The position numbers were made by a program, and so were the translations under genes. Below, one piece after another: positions 1-8,467 of a stretch of DNA of 64,000 nt. This DNA is from Hamadaea sp. (GTDB lineage: Bacteria; Actinomycetota; Actinomycetes; Mycobacteriales; Micromonosporaceae), in assembly GCF_013362815.1 (NCBI RefSeq), contig NZ_JABFVK010000004.1, positions 1 through 64,000 on the forward strand, read 5' to 3'. Under the pieces are notes generated by a model, which saw nothing but the letters and a program-made list of their open reading frames with translations, made no database searches and was not told the origin of the DNA. Positions within the stretch are counted from its first letter, which is position 1. The number at the start of each line of letters is the position of its first letter.

Positions 1-1
1 C

Positions 2-271
2 TGCGCCTCCAACGTGGTGGCCGGCGTCGGTGGCACCGTCGTCAGCAGCACGCCCGACGCGGTCTTCGGCGACTGCCGCAACGCGACGGTGAAGATCACC
101 CAGGACGACCCGACCTCGGTCATCTCCGTCCTGGACAACACCTCGATCAACGCGGCGCCGTGGCAGATCTGCGGCTCCAACTCGGTCGCCGGTGTCGGTG
201 GCACGATCGCGCTGCAGTCCAGCACCACGGTCTTCGGCGCCTGCCACAACGCCGACACGATCATCGACTGA
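2..271 (+). CDS. Chaplin-like repeat secreted protein, 3' end only
   Basis: The reading frame is open from the window edge and ends with TGA at 269-271, so only the C-terminal 89 residues are present. It contains the end of one repeat and one complete repeat of the pattern W-Q-I-C-G-S-N, then V-A-G-V-G, then G-x-C-x-N. The same unit occurs four times in the gene at 456, so the two are tandem paralogues. Two cysteines per unit and the hydrophobic small-residue composition recall the chaplin/DUF320 domain of actinomycete surface amyloids. That relationship is an inference from pattern, not a search. A surface or secreted role is likely, but the signal peptide lies outside the window. Confidence 0.6.
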   Translation, partial: CASNVVAGVGGTVVSSTPDAVFGDCRNATVKITQDDPTSVISVLDNTSINAAPWQICGSNSVAGVGGTIALQSSTTVFGACHNADTIID

Positions 272-301
272 CGACTGATCGGGTAAGCGAGTCAGGTACG
301 C

Positions 302-329
302 GTGGGGCGGGTCTTCGGATCCGCCCCAC
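302..329 (+). terminator. Hairpin terminator with UUCG loop
   Basis: A 12-bp stem (302-313 with 318-329, one G-T pair) closes on a TTCG tetraloop flanked by C and G, an exceptionally stable loop. It lies 30 bases after the stop of the first chaplin-like gene. There is no long T-run, as is common in high-GC actinomycetes. Confidence 0.7.
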
Positions 330-455
330 TCTCATGTCCGGACTGGTACGCGGTAACGAGATCAGCTTCGGGTCGTTACCCAATGTGCAGTGTTTGCAGC
401 ATTTAGAAGCATTTGTCCACTTTATTTGGACCAATCTCCAGTACGAGGAGTGACC

Positions 456-1310
456 ATGCAGGTGAGAAAGGTGGGGGCGGTCGCCGTCGGCGCGCTCGCG
501 ACCGTGGCCGCTATCGGCGGACCAGCCGCCGCGGCGCCCGGCTTGACGACGCAGCAGAACGCCGCCACGACCACCACCGCGACCGCCACTGGCGCCGCCA
601 AGGCGCTGGACAAGGTGGGCGAGCCGTTCTTCCAGCCGCTCATCACGATCGGCACGGGCTCCTCGATCAACGCCGCCGCCTGGCAGATCTGCGGCTCGAA
701 CGCGGTCGCCGGCCCGGGTGCCGTGATCACCTCGGGTACGCCGCACACACAGCTCGGCGACTGCACCAACTCGAACGTCAAGTTGAAGCAGGACACCGTG
801 CCGGGTCTGATCTCCATTTTGGACGACACCTCGGTCAACGCCGTCCCGTGGCAGGTCTGCGGCTCGAACGTGGTGGCCGGCGTGGGTCTCCAGGCCGCCA
901 TCAACTCCCCGGCGACCGTCGTCGGCGACTGTGACAACGCCAACACGCAGATCACCGACGGCAAGAACGTGGCCGGCCCGAGCAGCCTGGTCTCGGTGCT
1001 CTCCGGCTCTATCGTGAACGCGGCCGCCTGGCAGGTCTGCGGTTCCACCGCCGTCATGGGCCTGGGCGTCTCGGCCGGCTTCGACTCGCCGACCACCGTC
1101 ACGGGAACCTGCCGCGACAGCAACAACTCGATCAGCGTACGCGAGCCGCAGGCGGCCATCCCCGTGCTGAGCAACGTCGTGCTGGACGTGCTGCCGCTGC
1201 AGGTCTGCGAGCAGGACTCGCTCATCTCGCTCGTCGGCCTCTCGCCCGCGATCAACAGCCCGGCCAACGTGCTCGGCGGCTGCGTACCGCCGCACACGAT
1301 CTACCAGTAA
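456..1310 (+). CDS. Secreted four-repeat chaplin-like protein
   Basis: This 284-residue protein has a Sec signal peptide (MQVRK, a hydrophobic stretch, then an AAAAP cleavage region near residue 27). A short Thr/Ala-rich linker follows, then four repeats of about 57 residues. Repeats 1 to 3 carry W-Q-[IV]-C-G-S and a second Cys in G-[DT]-C. The fourth is divergent (LPLQVCEQD). Each repeat has exactly two Cys, as in chaplin domains, but the repeats are longer than the usual ~40-residue chaplin unit and no LPxTG sorting signal is present. ATG 456 is preceded by GAGGAG at 445. The upstream DNA around 380-440 is unusually AT-rich for this window. A cell-surface structural role is likely, and the precise family is uncertain. 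Confidence 0.65.
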   Translation: MQVRKVGAVAVGALATVAAIGGPAAAAPGLTTQQNAATTTTATATGAAKALDKVGEPFFQPLITIGTGSSINAAAWQICGSNAVAGPGAVITSGTPHTQLGDCTNSNVKLKQDTVPGLISILDDTSVNAVPWQVCGSNVVAGVGLQAAINSPATVVGDCDNANTQITDGKNVAGPSSLVSVLSGSIVNAAAWQVCGSTAVMGLGVSAGFDSPTTVTGTCRDSNNSISVREPQAAIPVLSNVVLDVLPLQVCEQDSLISLVGLSPAINSPANVLGGCVPPHTIYQ

Positions 1311-1325
1311 GCCGGTTACACGCGA

Positions 1326-1352
1326 AACGGGGGCCCCGCCGGGGCCCCCGTT
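1326..1352 (+). terminator. Strong 12-bp hairpin terminator
   Basis: A perfect 12-bp GC-rich stem (1326-1337 with 1341-1352) with a 3-base loop follows the chaplin-like gene by 15 bases and is followed by a pyrimidine-rich stretch. It separates this gene from the convergent dioxygenase gene. Confidence 0.85.
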
Positions 1353-1392
1353 CTCGTTCAGCTTTCGCGACGGTCGATTTATTGACGATCGA

Positions 1393-2301
1393 TCAGCGCA
1401 GCCAGGGGATGTTGCGGTCGAGCTGGCCCCGCTCCTTCAGCTCCTTGCGCAGCGGGATCTCGTCGTCGATGTAGCCGTCCCAGTTGATGCCCCAGTAGTT
1501 CGCCGAGTGCGGCGCCTCGCCGAGCAGCTGACGCTGGACCGGGGTGCGGTTGGCGTACCACTCGCCGTTGGGGTCGAAGTCGATCGCGTCGAGGTGCCGG
1601 ATCCAGCGGTACGTGTAGCCGATGAACAGCATCTTCCGCGTGATCGTGGAGAGGTTCGTCGACCGGGAGTGCCACTGGCGGCGGTCGAAGATGAACGCGT
1701 CACCGGGGTTCGCGGTGATCTCGACGGTGCCCTCGGGGTCCGGGTTGTGCACCGAGAGGTCGGCCGGCCGGGGCAGCGAGTTCTTCAGGTGGCTGCCCGG
1801 GATGACCTTGGTCGCACCGCGCCCGGTCTCCGACAGGTCGGAGAGCACGTACGCGATCTTCAGCGAGAACATCGGCCGCGGGAGGTTGGGGTCCATCGTC
1901 TCCGGGTCGGAGTTCTGCCGGTACCCGTCCTGGTGCCAGCCCCAGTAGGGCTTCTCCGGCTCCTTGGCCGGCGGGGTCACGTCGAGGTGGTTGTGGTGCG
2001 AGTAGATGTTCCAGCCGGCGAGGCCCCACATGTAGGGCAGGACCTTCGGGTGCGTCAGCAGGTCGCCGAACAGCTCGTCCCGGTTGAGGAAGCCCAGGAG
2101 GTGCACGGTGCCGTCCTTGTGCCGCCCGGCCTCGAGCTCCTCGGCGTAGACCCGGTCGACCGCCGATTCCAGGTCGGCCCGATGCTCTTCGGTCAGCACG
2201 TTGCGCAGCAGCAGGAAGCCCTGCTCGTGGAACTCCTTGCGGTCCACCTCGCTGATCGGCTCGTAGCCGGTGAGGCCGTAGCCGTAGTCCTTCTTCGCCA
2301 T
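1393..2301 (-). CDS. Phytanoyl-CoA dioxygenase (PhyH) family Fe(II)/2-oxoglutarate oxygenase
   Basis: This 302-residue cytosolic enzyme shows the PhyH-family metal site: WGWHQDGY supplies His123 and Asp125, and RQWHSRS supplies distal His211. A downstream Arg in ITRKML may bind 2-oxoglutarate. Family members hydroxylate substrates ranging from phytanoyl-CoA to ectoine and natural products, and the substrate cannot be told from sequence. The ATG at 2301 is preceded by AAGGGGAGAC, a good ribosome site. An in-frame extension upstream lacks one. The neighbours give no pathway context: the chaplin-like gene converges on it and an anchored lysozyme-like protein lies upstream on the same strand, 255 bases away. 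Confidence 0.8.
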   Translation of the reverse strand: MAKKDYGYGLTGYEPISEVDRKEFHEQGFLLLRNVLTEEHRADLESAVDRVYAEELEAGRHKDGTVHLLGFLNRDELFGDLLTHPKVLPYMWGLAGWNIYSHHNHLDVTPPAKEPEKPYWGWHQDGYRQNSDPETMDPNLPRPMFSLKIAYVLSDLSETGRGATKVIPGSHLKNSLPRPADLSVHNPDPEGTVEITANPGDAFIFDRRQWHSRSTNLSTITRKMLFIGYTYRWIRHLDAIDFDPNGEWYANRTPVQRQLLGEAPHSANYWGINWDGYIDDEIPLRKELKERGQLDRNIPWLR

Positions 2302-2556
2302 GTCTCCCCTTGGGTGGTGAGCGGTCTGGGAGGGACCGGTCGGGACCGCTGCTCGGGCTCGGCCGGACACAAAGCGCGATGGTAACTCGCGTTCCTTGCG
2401 TTGTTCAGACCGAGATCTGCACCACCGCAAGGCGCTCACGTAGAGCTGATCAGCCGTTACATGGAGTCCACCAGGTTCGGGGCAAATGTCCGATGTGCTG
2501 GAATCCTGGCTCGGCGATGCCGTCCGCCCGGTTTCCCACCTCGTGGGACACGACTT

Positions 2557-3414
2557 TCAGAGTGCCGCGATGACTCGGGAGGCGTCGTTGACCGCGGCCG
2601 GCTTCCATTCGCCGGAGTCGGCGGTCCAGACCCGCCCGGCGAAGGTCACGCTGGCCACTCCGTGATCGGCGGCCCGGGCCACCAGCCAGTGGGCGTACGC
2701 CCAGCCCTTGGTCGCGTCGGTCGCGCTGACTAGCACCGCCTTCGCCCCGGTGTCGGCGGTGGCGCTGACCGACCCGTAGTCCAGCTTCATCGCCTCGGCC
2801 ACCTCGCTCAGCGCGCCGAGGTCGGTCACCTCGCCGTCGGCGTCCGGCAGCGTGCAGCGCACCGCGGCGGGGTCCTTGCCGAGGAGGGCGTTCGCGATCA
2901 CCTCGGCCTCATCGGCCCACTTCTGATACGCCTCCGGGTACGCCGACCGCTGCACCTTCTGGGCGGCCTCGGTGACCCGCATCTTCTGCCAGCCCTTGAC
3001 CTTGAGGAGGGCGGTGTAGAACTTCTTCGCGGCGTACCGCGGATCGGCGATCTGCTCCGGCGTCCCCCAGCCCTGGCTGGGCCGCTGCTGGAAGAGGCCG
3101 ACCGAGTCCCGGTCGCCGCCGTCGAGGTTCTCCAGCTTCGACTCCTGCAACGCGGTCGCCAGTGCGACGACCACCGCGCGATCGGGGACCTTCCGCCCGA
3201 TGCCGACCGCCGTGATCGTCGCGGCGTTGCTCATCTGCGTCAGGTCCAGCCCGACGTTGGTGTCCGCGTTGCTGACCGTGCAGCCGGCCGAGCGCGGGAG
3301 GTGGAACGGGTGCGAGCCGTTCTTCGCGACGAAGTAGAGCGCGATCCCGCCCAGCACGGCGACGACCACCAGCCCTACCAGCGTCCCGCGTGCCGCCCTC
3401 GTCACGCAGACCAC
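2557..3414 (-). CDS. Membrane-anchored lytic-transglycosylase-like protein
   Basis: This protein of 285 residues has one N-terminal membrane segment (about residues 9-29) and an extracytoplasmic domain. The stretch ALQESKLENLDGGDRDSVGL followed by FQQRPSQGWG is typical of the lysozyme-like fold found in many actinobacterial exported proteins. The Glu of LQES is the expected acid residue. The C-terminal third (about 190-285) is a separate domain that I do not recognise. A role in cell-wall turnover is plausible but unproven. The start is uncertain: GTG at 3414 or GTG at 3405, neither with a strong ribosome site. Confidence 0.65.
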   Translation of the reverse strand: MVCVTRAARGTLVGLVVVAVLGGIALYFVAKNGSHPFHLPRSAGCTVSNADTNVGLDLTQMSNAATITAVGIGRKVPDRAVVVALATALQESKLENLDGGDRDSVGLFQQRPSQGWGTPEQIADPRYAAKKFYTALLKVKGWQKMRVTEAAQKVQRSAYPEAYQKWADEAEVIANALLGKDPAAVRCTLPDADGEVTDLGALSEVAEAMKLDYGSVSATADTGAKAVLVSATDATKGWAYAHWLVARAADHGVASVTFAGRVWTADSGEWKPAAVNDASRVIAAL

Positions 3415-3442
3415 TCTAACCCCGTCCCGCTGCCTTCCCGAC

Positions 3443-3509
3443 CGCGCTGGATCAGGGATCTCGGCCGAATCTTGGAGCCTGATTCGACCCGGATCCCTGA
3501 TCCAGCGCG
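3443..3509. repeat. Palindromic element family A, copy 1
   Basis: An imperfect palindrome of 67 bases: the outer arms CGCGCTGGATCAGGGATC and GATCCCTGATCCAGCGCG are fully complementary. The centre carries CGAATCTTGG and TGATTCGA. Closely related copies lie at 38613 and 60951. This one sits between the start of the lysozyme-like gene and the end of the enoyl-CoA hydratase gene. Confidence 0.9.
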
Positions 3510-3516
3510 AAAGCGA

Positions 3517-4266
3517 CTACGAGGCGAGCCAGGAGGGGGAGCGCTTCTCCCGGGCGGCGGCGACGCCTTCCCGGCCTTCGGCCGAGCTGAAGTGCTTGAC
3601 GGACAAGGCGGTCAGCTGGTCCATCCCGGTCGGGCCTTCGCGCAGCAGTCGCTTCGTGGCTCGCAGCGCACCCGGTCCGCCGCGCAGCAGTGACTCGCGG
3701 TACGCCGCCGCGGCCGGCTCGAGAGCGTCGGCGGGCACACTGCGGCTGACCAGGCCGATCTGCTCCGCCCGGGGTCCGTCGAAGACGTCGCCGGTGAGGA
3801 ACAGCTCCGACGCCGCCCGGGAGGTCAGCCGGGGCAGCACGACGGCCGATATCACCGACGGGACGACGCCGAGGCGTACCTCGGTGAAGGCGAAGTGGGC
3901 GGTGTCGGCGCAGACCGTGATGTCGGCCGCCGCCATCAGCCCGAGCCCGCCCGCCCGGGCCGGTCCGGCGACCACCGCCAACACCGGTTTGGCGTGCTCG
4001 GCCAGGGCTTCCAGGACTTCGCCGAGCCGGGCGACCGGCAGTGCTTCGCCGGAACCGGCCTGCGTCTCTTTCAGGTCCGCCCCGGAGCAGAACACCGTGC
4101 CGGTGTGGCGCAGCTCGACGAGGCGTACGCCGTCGTCGGTCGCGGCTGCTTCGAGGGCGGCGAGGAGCTCCGCCATCAGTGCGAGGGACAACGCGTTGCG
4201 GTTGGCCGGGCTGTCGAGCGTGATCGTGGCCACCCCGCCGGAGTGCGCCGCCTGAATCAGAGCCAT
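3517..4266 (-). CDS. Enoyl-CoA hydratase/isomerase (crotonase) family protein
   Basis: This protein of 249 residues is the usual length for a single-domain crotonase. It shows the N-terminal NRNALS, the VFCSGADLK oxyanion-hole segment, AGPARAGGLGL (the second oxyanion region), and FTEVRLGVVP. The last retains a Glu at the position of one catalytic acid, while the other canonical Glu is not obvious. It probably acts on an acyl-CoA in fatty-acid or branched-chain catabolism. The substrate is unknown. It is divergent from hemW, and a TetR-type operator-like palindrome lies 12 bases upstream of its ATG (4278-4291). Confidence 0.85.
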   Translation of the reverse strand: MALIQAAHSGGVATITLDSPANRNALSLALMAELLAALEAAATDDGVRLVELRHTGTVFCSGADLKETQAGSGEALPVARLGEVLEALAEHAKPVLAVVAGPARAGGLGLMAAADITVCADTAHFAFTEVRLGVVPSVISAVVLPRLTSRAASELFLTGDVFDGPRAEQIGLVSRSVPADALEPAAAAYRESLLRGGPGALRATKRLLREGPTGMDQLTALSVKHFSSAEGREGVAAAREKRSPSWLAS

Positions 4267-4277
4267 GCCCGTCAGGT

Positions 4278-4291
4278 TAACGGTCGTTCAA
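4278..4291. promoter_or_regulatory. TetR-type operator-like palindrome
   Basis: TAACGGTCGTTCAA contains AACG-N2-CGTT half-sites and approximates TGAACG-N2-CGTTCA. The exact reverse complement recurs at 55484-55497 upstream of ilvE. The position, between the divergent starts of the enoyl-CoA hydratase and hemW genes, suits repressor control of the hydratase. The binding protein is unknown. Confidence 0.45.
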
Positions 4292-4318
4292 CAACAGCGC
4301 TGGGGCAGACTGGTAGCC

Positions 4319-5530
4319 ATGCCAGCCACGTTGCCCGACGGTGAGCCCGTCCCGACCTCCGGCGAGCTGCCCGCGTCGGCACTCGACGGCGTCGGCGAGC
4401 GTGACTTCGGCGTCTATCTGCACGTCCCGTTCTGCGCCAGCCGATGCGGGTACTGCGACTTCAACACGTACACCCCGACCGAGAGCGGGCTGGCGCAAGG
4501 CGACTACGTGAGCGCGGCGCTCGCCGAGATCGAGCTGGCGCGACGCGTACTGCCCGAGGCGGGACCGGTCCGGACCGTCTTCGTCGGCGGTGGAACACCG
4601 ACCCTGCTCCCACCGGACGACCTCGCCCGGCTGCTCGATGCCGTCGATCAGGCGTGGGGGCTGGCCCCCGGAGCCGAGGTCACCACCGAGGCCAACCCCG
4701 AGTCGGTCGACCCGGCGTCGCTGGCCCGGCTGCGCAAGGCCGGGTTCACCCGGATCTCCCTGGGCATGCAGTCCGCCGCCGCGCATGTGCTGCGGGTGCT
4801 GGATCGCCGCCACACGCCGGGACGGGCCACCGCGGCGGCGGCTGAGGCTCGCGAAGCCGGCTTGGAGCACGTCAACCTCGACCTCATCTACGGCACGCCC
4901 GGCGAGACCGCGGCGGACTTCGAGGCGTCGCTCCAAGCGGCCGTAACCGCGGGGGTCGACCACGTCAGCGCGTACTCGTTGATCGTCGAGGACGGGACGC
5001 GCCTGGCTGCGCGGATCCGGCGGGGTGAGGTCCCGATGCCGAGCGACGACGTGGCCGCGGATCGGTACCTGGCCGCGGAGGCCGTGTTGAGCGGAGCCGG
5101 TCTGGGCTGGTACGAGGTCTCGAACTGGGCGGCTTCGGAGGGAGCGCGATGCGCGCACAACCTCCTGTACTGGACCGGCGGCGACTGGTGGGGGATCGGG
5201 CCGGGCGCGCACTCGCACGTCGGCGGGGTCCGCTGGTGGAACGTCAAACGCCCGGCGCACTACGCGAAGCTGCTGGCCGACGGCCATTCGCCGGGCGCGG
5301 GCCGGGAACGGCTGAGCGACGAGGATCGCTACGTCGAGGACGTGATGTTGCGTCTGCGTCTACGCGACGGCTATCCACTCGCCCAACTTCGTGACGACGG
5401 ACCGCTCGCTGCCGAGCGAGCCCGGGCCGACGGCCTCCTGGACGACGCCGAGTACGCGGACGGCCGCGCGGTGTTGACCCTGCGCGGCCGTCTGCTGGCG
5501 GATGCGGTCATCCGCGACCTGCTTACTTGA
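4319..5530 (+). CDS. hemW: Radical SAM heme chaperone HemW
   Basis: The protein has 403 residues. The [4Fe-4S] cysteine motif FCASRCGYCDF (Cys39, Cys43, Cys46) is followed by VFVGGGTPTLL and SLGMQSA, typical of the HemN/HemW family. The fourth cysteine found in true coproporphyrinogen dehydrogenase HemN is absent (CDF), which points to HemW, a heme-binding and heme-transfer protein, rather than a biosynthetic enzyme. ATG 4319 was chosen over the upstream in-frame ATG at 4265 because the latter overlaps the divergent hydratase start and adds unconserved residues. The 3' end overlaps the convergent DUF4870 gene by 8 bases. Confidence 0.92.
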   Translation: MPATLPDGEPVPTSGELPASALDGVGERDFGVYLHVPFCASRCGYCDFNTYTPTESGLAQGDYVSAALAEIELARRVLPEAGPVRTVFVGGGTPTLLPPDDLARLLDAVDQAWGLAPGAEVTTEANPESVDPASLARLRKAGFTRISLGMQSAAAHVLRVLDRRHTPGRATAAAAEAREAGLEHVNLDLIYGTPGETAADFEASLQAAVTAGVDHVSAYSLIVEDGTRLAARIRRGEVPMPSDDVAADRYLAAEAVLSGAGLGWYEVSNWAASEGARCAHNLLYWTGGDWWGIGPGAHSHVGGVRWWNVKRPAHYAKLLADGHSPGAGRERLSDEDRYVEDVMLRLRLRDGYPLAQLRDDGPLAAERARADGLLDDAEYADGRAVLTLRGRLLADAVIRDLLT

Positions 5531-6020
5531 TCACGTTGACGGACAACGGATACGAGTAGAAGGCGCCCTCGTTCGCCTTGAGACCCGCGATCACCCCGAA
5601 GACCGCCGCGATGATGATGGCGATGGGCAGCGTGATGAAGCCGATGATCGCGCAGAACAGCACGTAGCTCAGCACGGAGATGATGGCCCAGAGGCCCTGG
5701 AAGTTCAGCGCGGCGAGCGCGTGCGCCCGCACGGTGGGCGATTCGTTGCCTTTGACGAGCATGGCGATCAGCGGCGGCACCCAGCCGAGCCAGCCGCCAC
5801 TGACGACGGCGGCACCGGCGCCGCCGAAGTGGGCGATGAGCGCCCACATCTTCTCGTCCTGGTTGGCGAAGCCGGTCGGCGCGACCTGGCCGGTGACCGG
5901 CGTGCTGTCGGCAACCGGCGGCGTGGAGCCCGTCACCGGCGGAGGCGGCGGCGCGTCGTACTGAGGGGCGGCCGGCGGCTCGGGGTCCGGCGTCCCCGGA
6001 GGGGTGGGGGTTTCACTCAT
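5523..6020 (-). CDS. DUF4870 family membrane protein
   Basis: This 165-residue protein has a Pro-rich, disordered N-terminus (about residues 1-55). A hydrophobic region follows with three probable membrane helices: HFGGAGAAVVSGGWLGWVPP, a central ISVLSYVLFCAIIGF and a final LPIAIIIAAVFGVIAGL. The motif VRAHALAALNFQ is characteristic of DUF4870 (Tic20-like) proteins. Function is unknown. The start at ATG 6020 is followed directly by the acidic, Pro-rich tail MSETPTPPG. It overlaps the end of hemW by 8 bases on the opposite strand. Confidence 0.85.
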   Translation of the reverse strand: MSETPTPPGTPDPEPPAAPQYDAPPPPPVTGSTPPVADSTPVTGQVAPTGFANQDEKMWALIAHFGGAGAAVVSGGWLGWVPPLIAMLVKGNESPTVRAHALAALNFQGLWAIISVLSYVLFCAIIGFITLPIAIIIAAVFGVIAGLKANEGAFYSYPLSVNVIK

Positions 6021-6195
6021 GCGCGACACGGTAAGCCCACAGATCAATATGCGCCAGAGCTCGCATTCGACCGGTTGGCGACACTAAGACGGCCAAATGT
6101 CCAGTCATTCGTCGCCGATGGACGTCTATGTCGACACGGCGTACGCCCTCGGTGGCCGATGCGCCAGCGAGCCGCGTATCCGAACAGCCGGTAAA

Positions 6196-6222
6196 CTGGC
6201 ACTCGCGGCGTACGAGTGCCAG
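6196..6222 (+). promoter_or_regulatory. CIRCE operator (HrcA binding site)
   Basis: CTGGCACTC, a 9-base spacer, then GAGTGCCAG: a perfect 9-bp inverted repeat matching the CIRCE consensus TTAGCACTC-N9-GAGTGCTAA at its core. It lies about 80 bases before the hrcA GTG, so HrcA should repress its own hrcA-dnaJ transcript until heat shock. Confidence 0.93.
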
Positions 6223-6300
6223 AATCGAGCCGCAGCCCGACCCTCGCCAGGGCCGGGGCCCCGACCGCACAGGACAGGGCAGAGGCAGGGAGGTGCGCCG

Positions 6301-7320
6301 GTGGGTCTCGACGATCGCAAGCTCGACGTCTTGCGCGCCATCATCGAGGACTACGTGTCGACGCAAGAGCCCGTCGGCAGCAAGTCCCTGGTCGAGCGGC
6401 ACTCCCTCGGCGTCTCCCCGGCGACCGTACGCAACGACATGGCCGTCCTCGAGGAGGAGGGCTACATCCGGCAGCCGCATACGAGCGCGGGCCGGGTCCC
6501 GACCGACGCCGGTTACCGCCTTTTCGTCGACCGGCTGTCGAAGATCAAGCCGCTCTCGCCGGCCGAGCGCCGGGCGATCGAGCGCTTCCTGCTCGGCGCG
6601 GTCGATCTCGACGATGTGGTGCACCGCACCGTCCGGCTGCTGGCGCAGCTGACCCGGCAGGTCGCGGTGGTGCAGTACCCGTCGCTGTCCCGGTCCAAGG
6701 TCCGGCACCTGGAGTTGGTGCCGTTGTCGACTACGCGGATGATGTTGGTGGTGATCACCGACACCGGCCGGGTCGAGCAGCGCCAGGTCGACATCCCGGG
6801 CACGCTGCCCGCCGACGACGTGCTGGAGCTGCGCCGCATCATCAACGCCAAGCTCGGCGGTCAGCCGCTGACGCAGACCCCGCCGTTGGTGCAGAGCCTG
6901 GTCGAGGAGGTCAGCGACGACCTGCGCCCGGCCATGACCACGCTCGCCACCGTGCTGCTGGAGACCCTGGTCGAGCGGCACGAGGAGCGGATCGCACTGG
7001 CCGGCACGGCCAATTTGACCCGCGGGGGCATGCTGGACTTCGCCGGCTCGATCCGGCCGGTGCTCGAGGCCCTTGAGGAGGAGGTCATCCTCCTCAAGCT
7101 GATCGGCGAGCAGTCCGGGTCGACGCGGGTCAGCATCGGTGACGAGAATGAATACGCCGATCTGCGGGCGACCTCCATCGTGAGCACCGGATACGGGCCG
7201 GGTGGGCAGATCGTCGGCGGACTGGGCGTGCTCGGCCCGACCCGGATGGACTATCCCGGCACGATCGCGACCGTCCGGGCGGTGGCCCGGTACGTGGGCG
7301 ACCTACTCGCACAGAACTGA
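6301..7320 (+). CDS. hrcA: Heat-inducible transcriptional repressor HrcA
   Basis: This 339-residue protein is the usual HrcA length. The N-terminal winged helix (about residues 1-80) contains [11 protein letters not shown] and [16 protein letters not shown], and the [14 protein letters not shown] motif follows. The GAF-like and inserted dimerisation domains end with [20 protein letters not shown], diagnostic for HrcA. GTG 6301 is preceded by GGGAGG. A CIRCE site lies upstream, and dnaJ starts 10 bases downstream, the standard actinobacterial hrcA-dnaJ operon. Controls the heat-shock chaperone genes. Confidence 0.97.
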   Translation: MGLDDRKLDVLRAIIEDYVSTQEPVGSKSLVERHSLGVSPATVRNDMAVLEEEGYIRQPHTSAGRVPTDAGYRLFVDRLSKIKPLSPAERRAIERFLLGAVDLDDVVHRTVRLLAQLTRQVAVVQYPSLSRSKVRHLELVPLSTTRMMLVVITDTGRVEQRQVDIPGTLPADDVLELRRIINAKLGGQPLTQTPPLVQSLVEEVSDDLRPAMTTLATVLLETLVERHEERIALAGTANLTRGGMLDFAGSIRPVLEALEEEVILLKLIGEQSGSTRVSIGDENEYADLRATSIVSTGYGPGGQIVGGLGVLGPTRMDYPGTIATVRAVARYVGDLLAQN

Positions 7321-7330
7321 AGAGGATCAC

Positions 7331-8464
7331 GTGGCCAAGGACTACTACGGCATCTTGGGCGTGCCCAAGGACGCCACCGCGGACGACATCAAGCGCGCTT
7401 ATCGCAAGCTCGCGCGGCAATACCACCCCGATGTCAACCCGGACCCCGAGGCGCAGGACCGCTTCAAGGAGATCAACGCCGCCTACGAAGTGCTCTCCGA
7501 CGACCACAAGCGGCAGATCGTCGACCTCGGCGGCGACCCGCTCGCCCCCGGTGGCGGCGGCATGGGCGGCGGTCCCGGCGCGGGCGGCCCGTTCGTCGGG
7601 TTCCAGGACATCATGGACGCGTTCTTCGGTGGCGCGACCGCCCGGGGACCGCGGCCACGCGTACGCGCCGGGGCGGATGCGATCATCCGGCTCGATCTGG
7701 AGCTTCAGGAGACGGCGTTCGGCGTGGAAGCGCCGCTCACCGTGGACACCGCCGTCCTCTGCTCGACCTGTTCGGGCGCCGGGACGGCAGCCGGCACCCA
7801 CCCCGTGACCTGCGACATCTGTCACGGCAAGGGCGAGGTGCAGTCGGTTCAGCGTACGTTCCTCGGCCAGGTCGTCTCGACTCGTCCGTGCGCCGCCTGC
7901 CAGGGCTTCGGCACGACCATCCCGAACCCGTGCGCCACCTGTGGCGGGGAGGGCCGGGTGCGTACGCGGCGGACGCTGACCGTGAAGATCCCGGCCGGGG
8001 TCGAGGACGGCATGCGCATCCGGCTGGCTCAGCAGGGCGAGGTCGGTCCCGGCGGTGGCCAGCCCGGCGACCTCTACGTCGAGATCCACGAACGGCCGCA
8101 CGACGTCTTCGCCCGCAAGGGCAACGACCTGCACTGCAAGGTGACGGTGCCGATGACGGCGGCGGCGCTGGGCACCCGGCTCACCATCAAGACCCTCGAC
8201 TCGGAGGAGCAGGTCGACGTGAAGGCCGGCACGCAGCCCGGCGCCACGGTACGCATCAAGGGCCGGGGGGTTCCGCAGTTGCGCGGCAGCGCTCGGGGCG
8301 ACCTGTTCGTGCACCTCGATGTGCGTACGCCGACCAAGATCACGCCGGATCAGGAGCGGATGCTGCGCGACTTCGCCAAGTCGCGGGGCGAGGAGATGGC
8401 CGAGCTTGCCAAGCAGACCGGCGGTTTCTTCAACTCGCTGCGCAACGCGTTCAACGGCCACTGA
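7331..8464 (+). CDS. dnaJ: Molecular chaperone DnaJ (Hsp40)
   Basis: This 377-residue protein carries all type I DnaJ parts. The J domain has HPD at 32-34, which stimulates DnaK. A Gly-rich linker with [10 protein letters not shown] follows. The zinc domain has four CxxCxGxG units ([32 protein letters not shown]). The C-terminal substrate-binding domains follow. It is co-transcribed with hrcA, which marks it as the hrcA-linked DnaJ2 paralogue rather than the dnaK-operon copy. GTG 7331 gives the canonical start [11 protein letters not shown]. rsmE follows after 3 bases. Confidence 0.97.
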   Translation: MAKDYYGILGVPKDATADDIKRAYRKLARQYHPDVNPDPEAQDRFKEINAAYEVLSDDHKRQIVDLGGDPLAPGGGGMGGGPGAGGPFVGFQDIMDAFFGGATARGPRPRVRAGADAIIRLDLELQETAFGVEAPLTVDTAVLCSTCSGAGTAAGTHPVTCDICHGKGEVQSVQRTFLGQVVSTRPCAACQGFGTTIPNPCATCGGEGRVRTRRTLTVKIPAGVEDGMRIRLAQQGEVGPGGGQPGDLYVEIHERPHDVFARKGNDLHCKVTVPMTAAALGTRLTIKTLDSEEQVDVKAGTQPGATVRIKGRGVPQLRGSARGDLFVHLDVRTPTKITPDQERMLRDFAKSRGEEMAELAKQTGGFFNSLRNAFNGH

Positions 8465-8467
8465 TCC

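Noticed and set aside
261-1295. Long open frame antisense to the chaplin-like gene, rich in Arg/Val/Asp
   Set aside because: Composition typical of a mirror frame in high-GC DNA; no ribosome site or domain, and it overlaps a better-supported gene.
2310-2733. Plus-strand open frames overlapping the gap before the lysozyme-like gene
   Set aside because: They run into the coding region of the minus-strand gene and show no motif or ribosome site.
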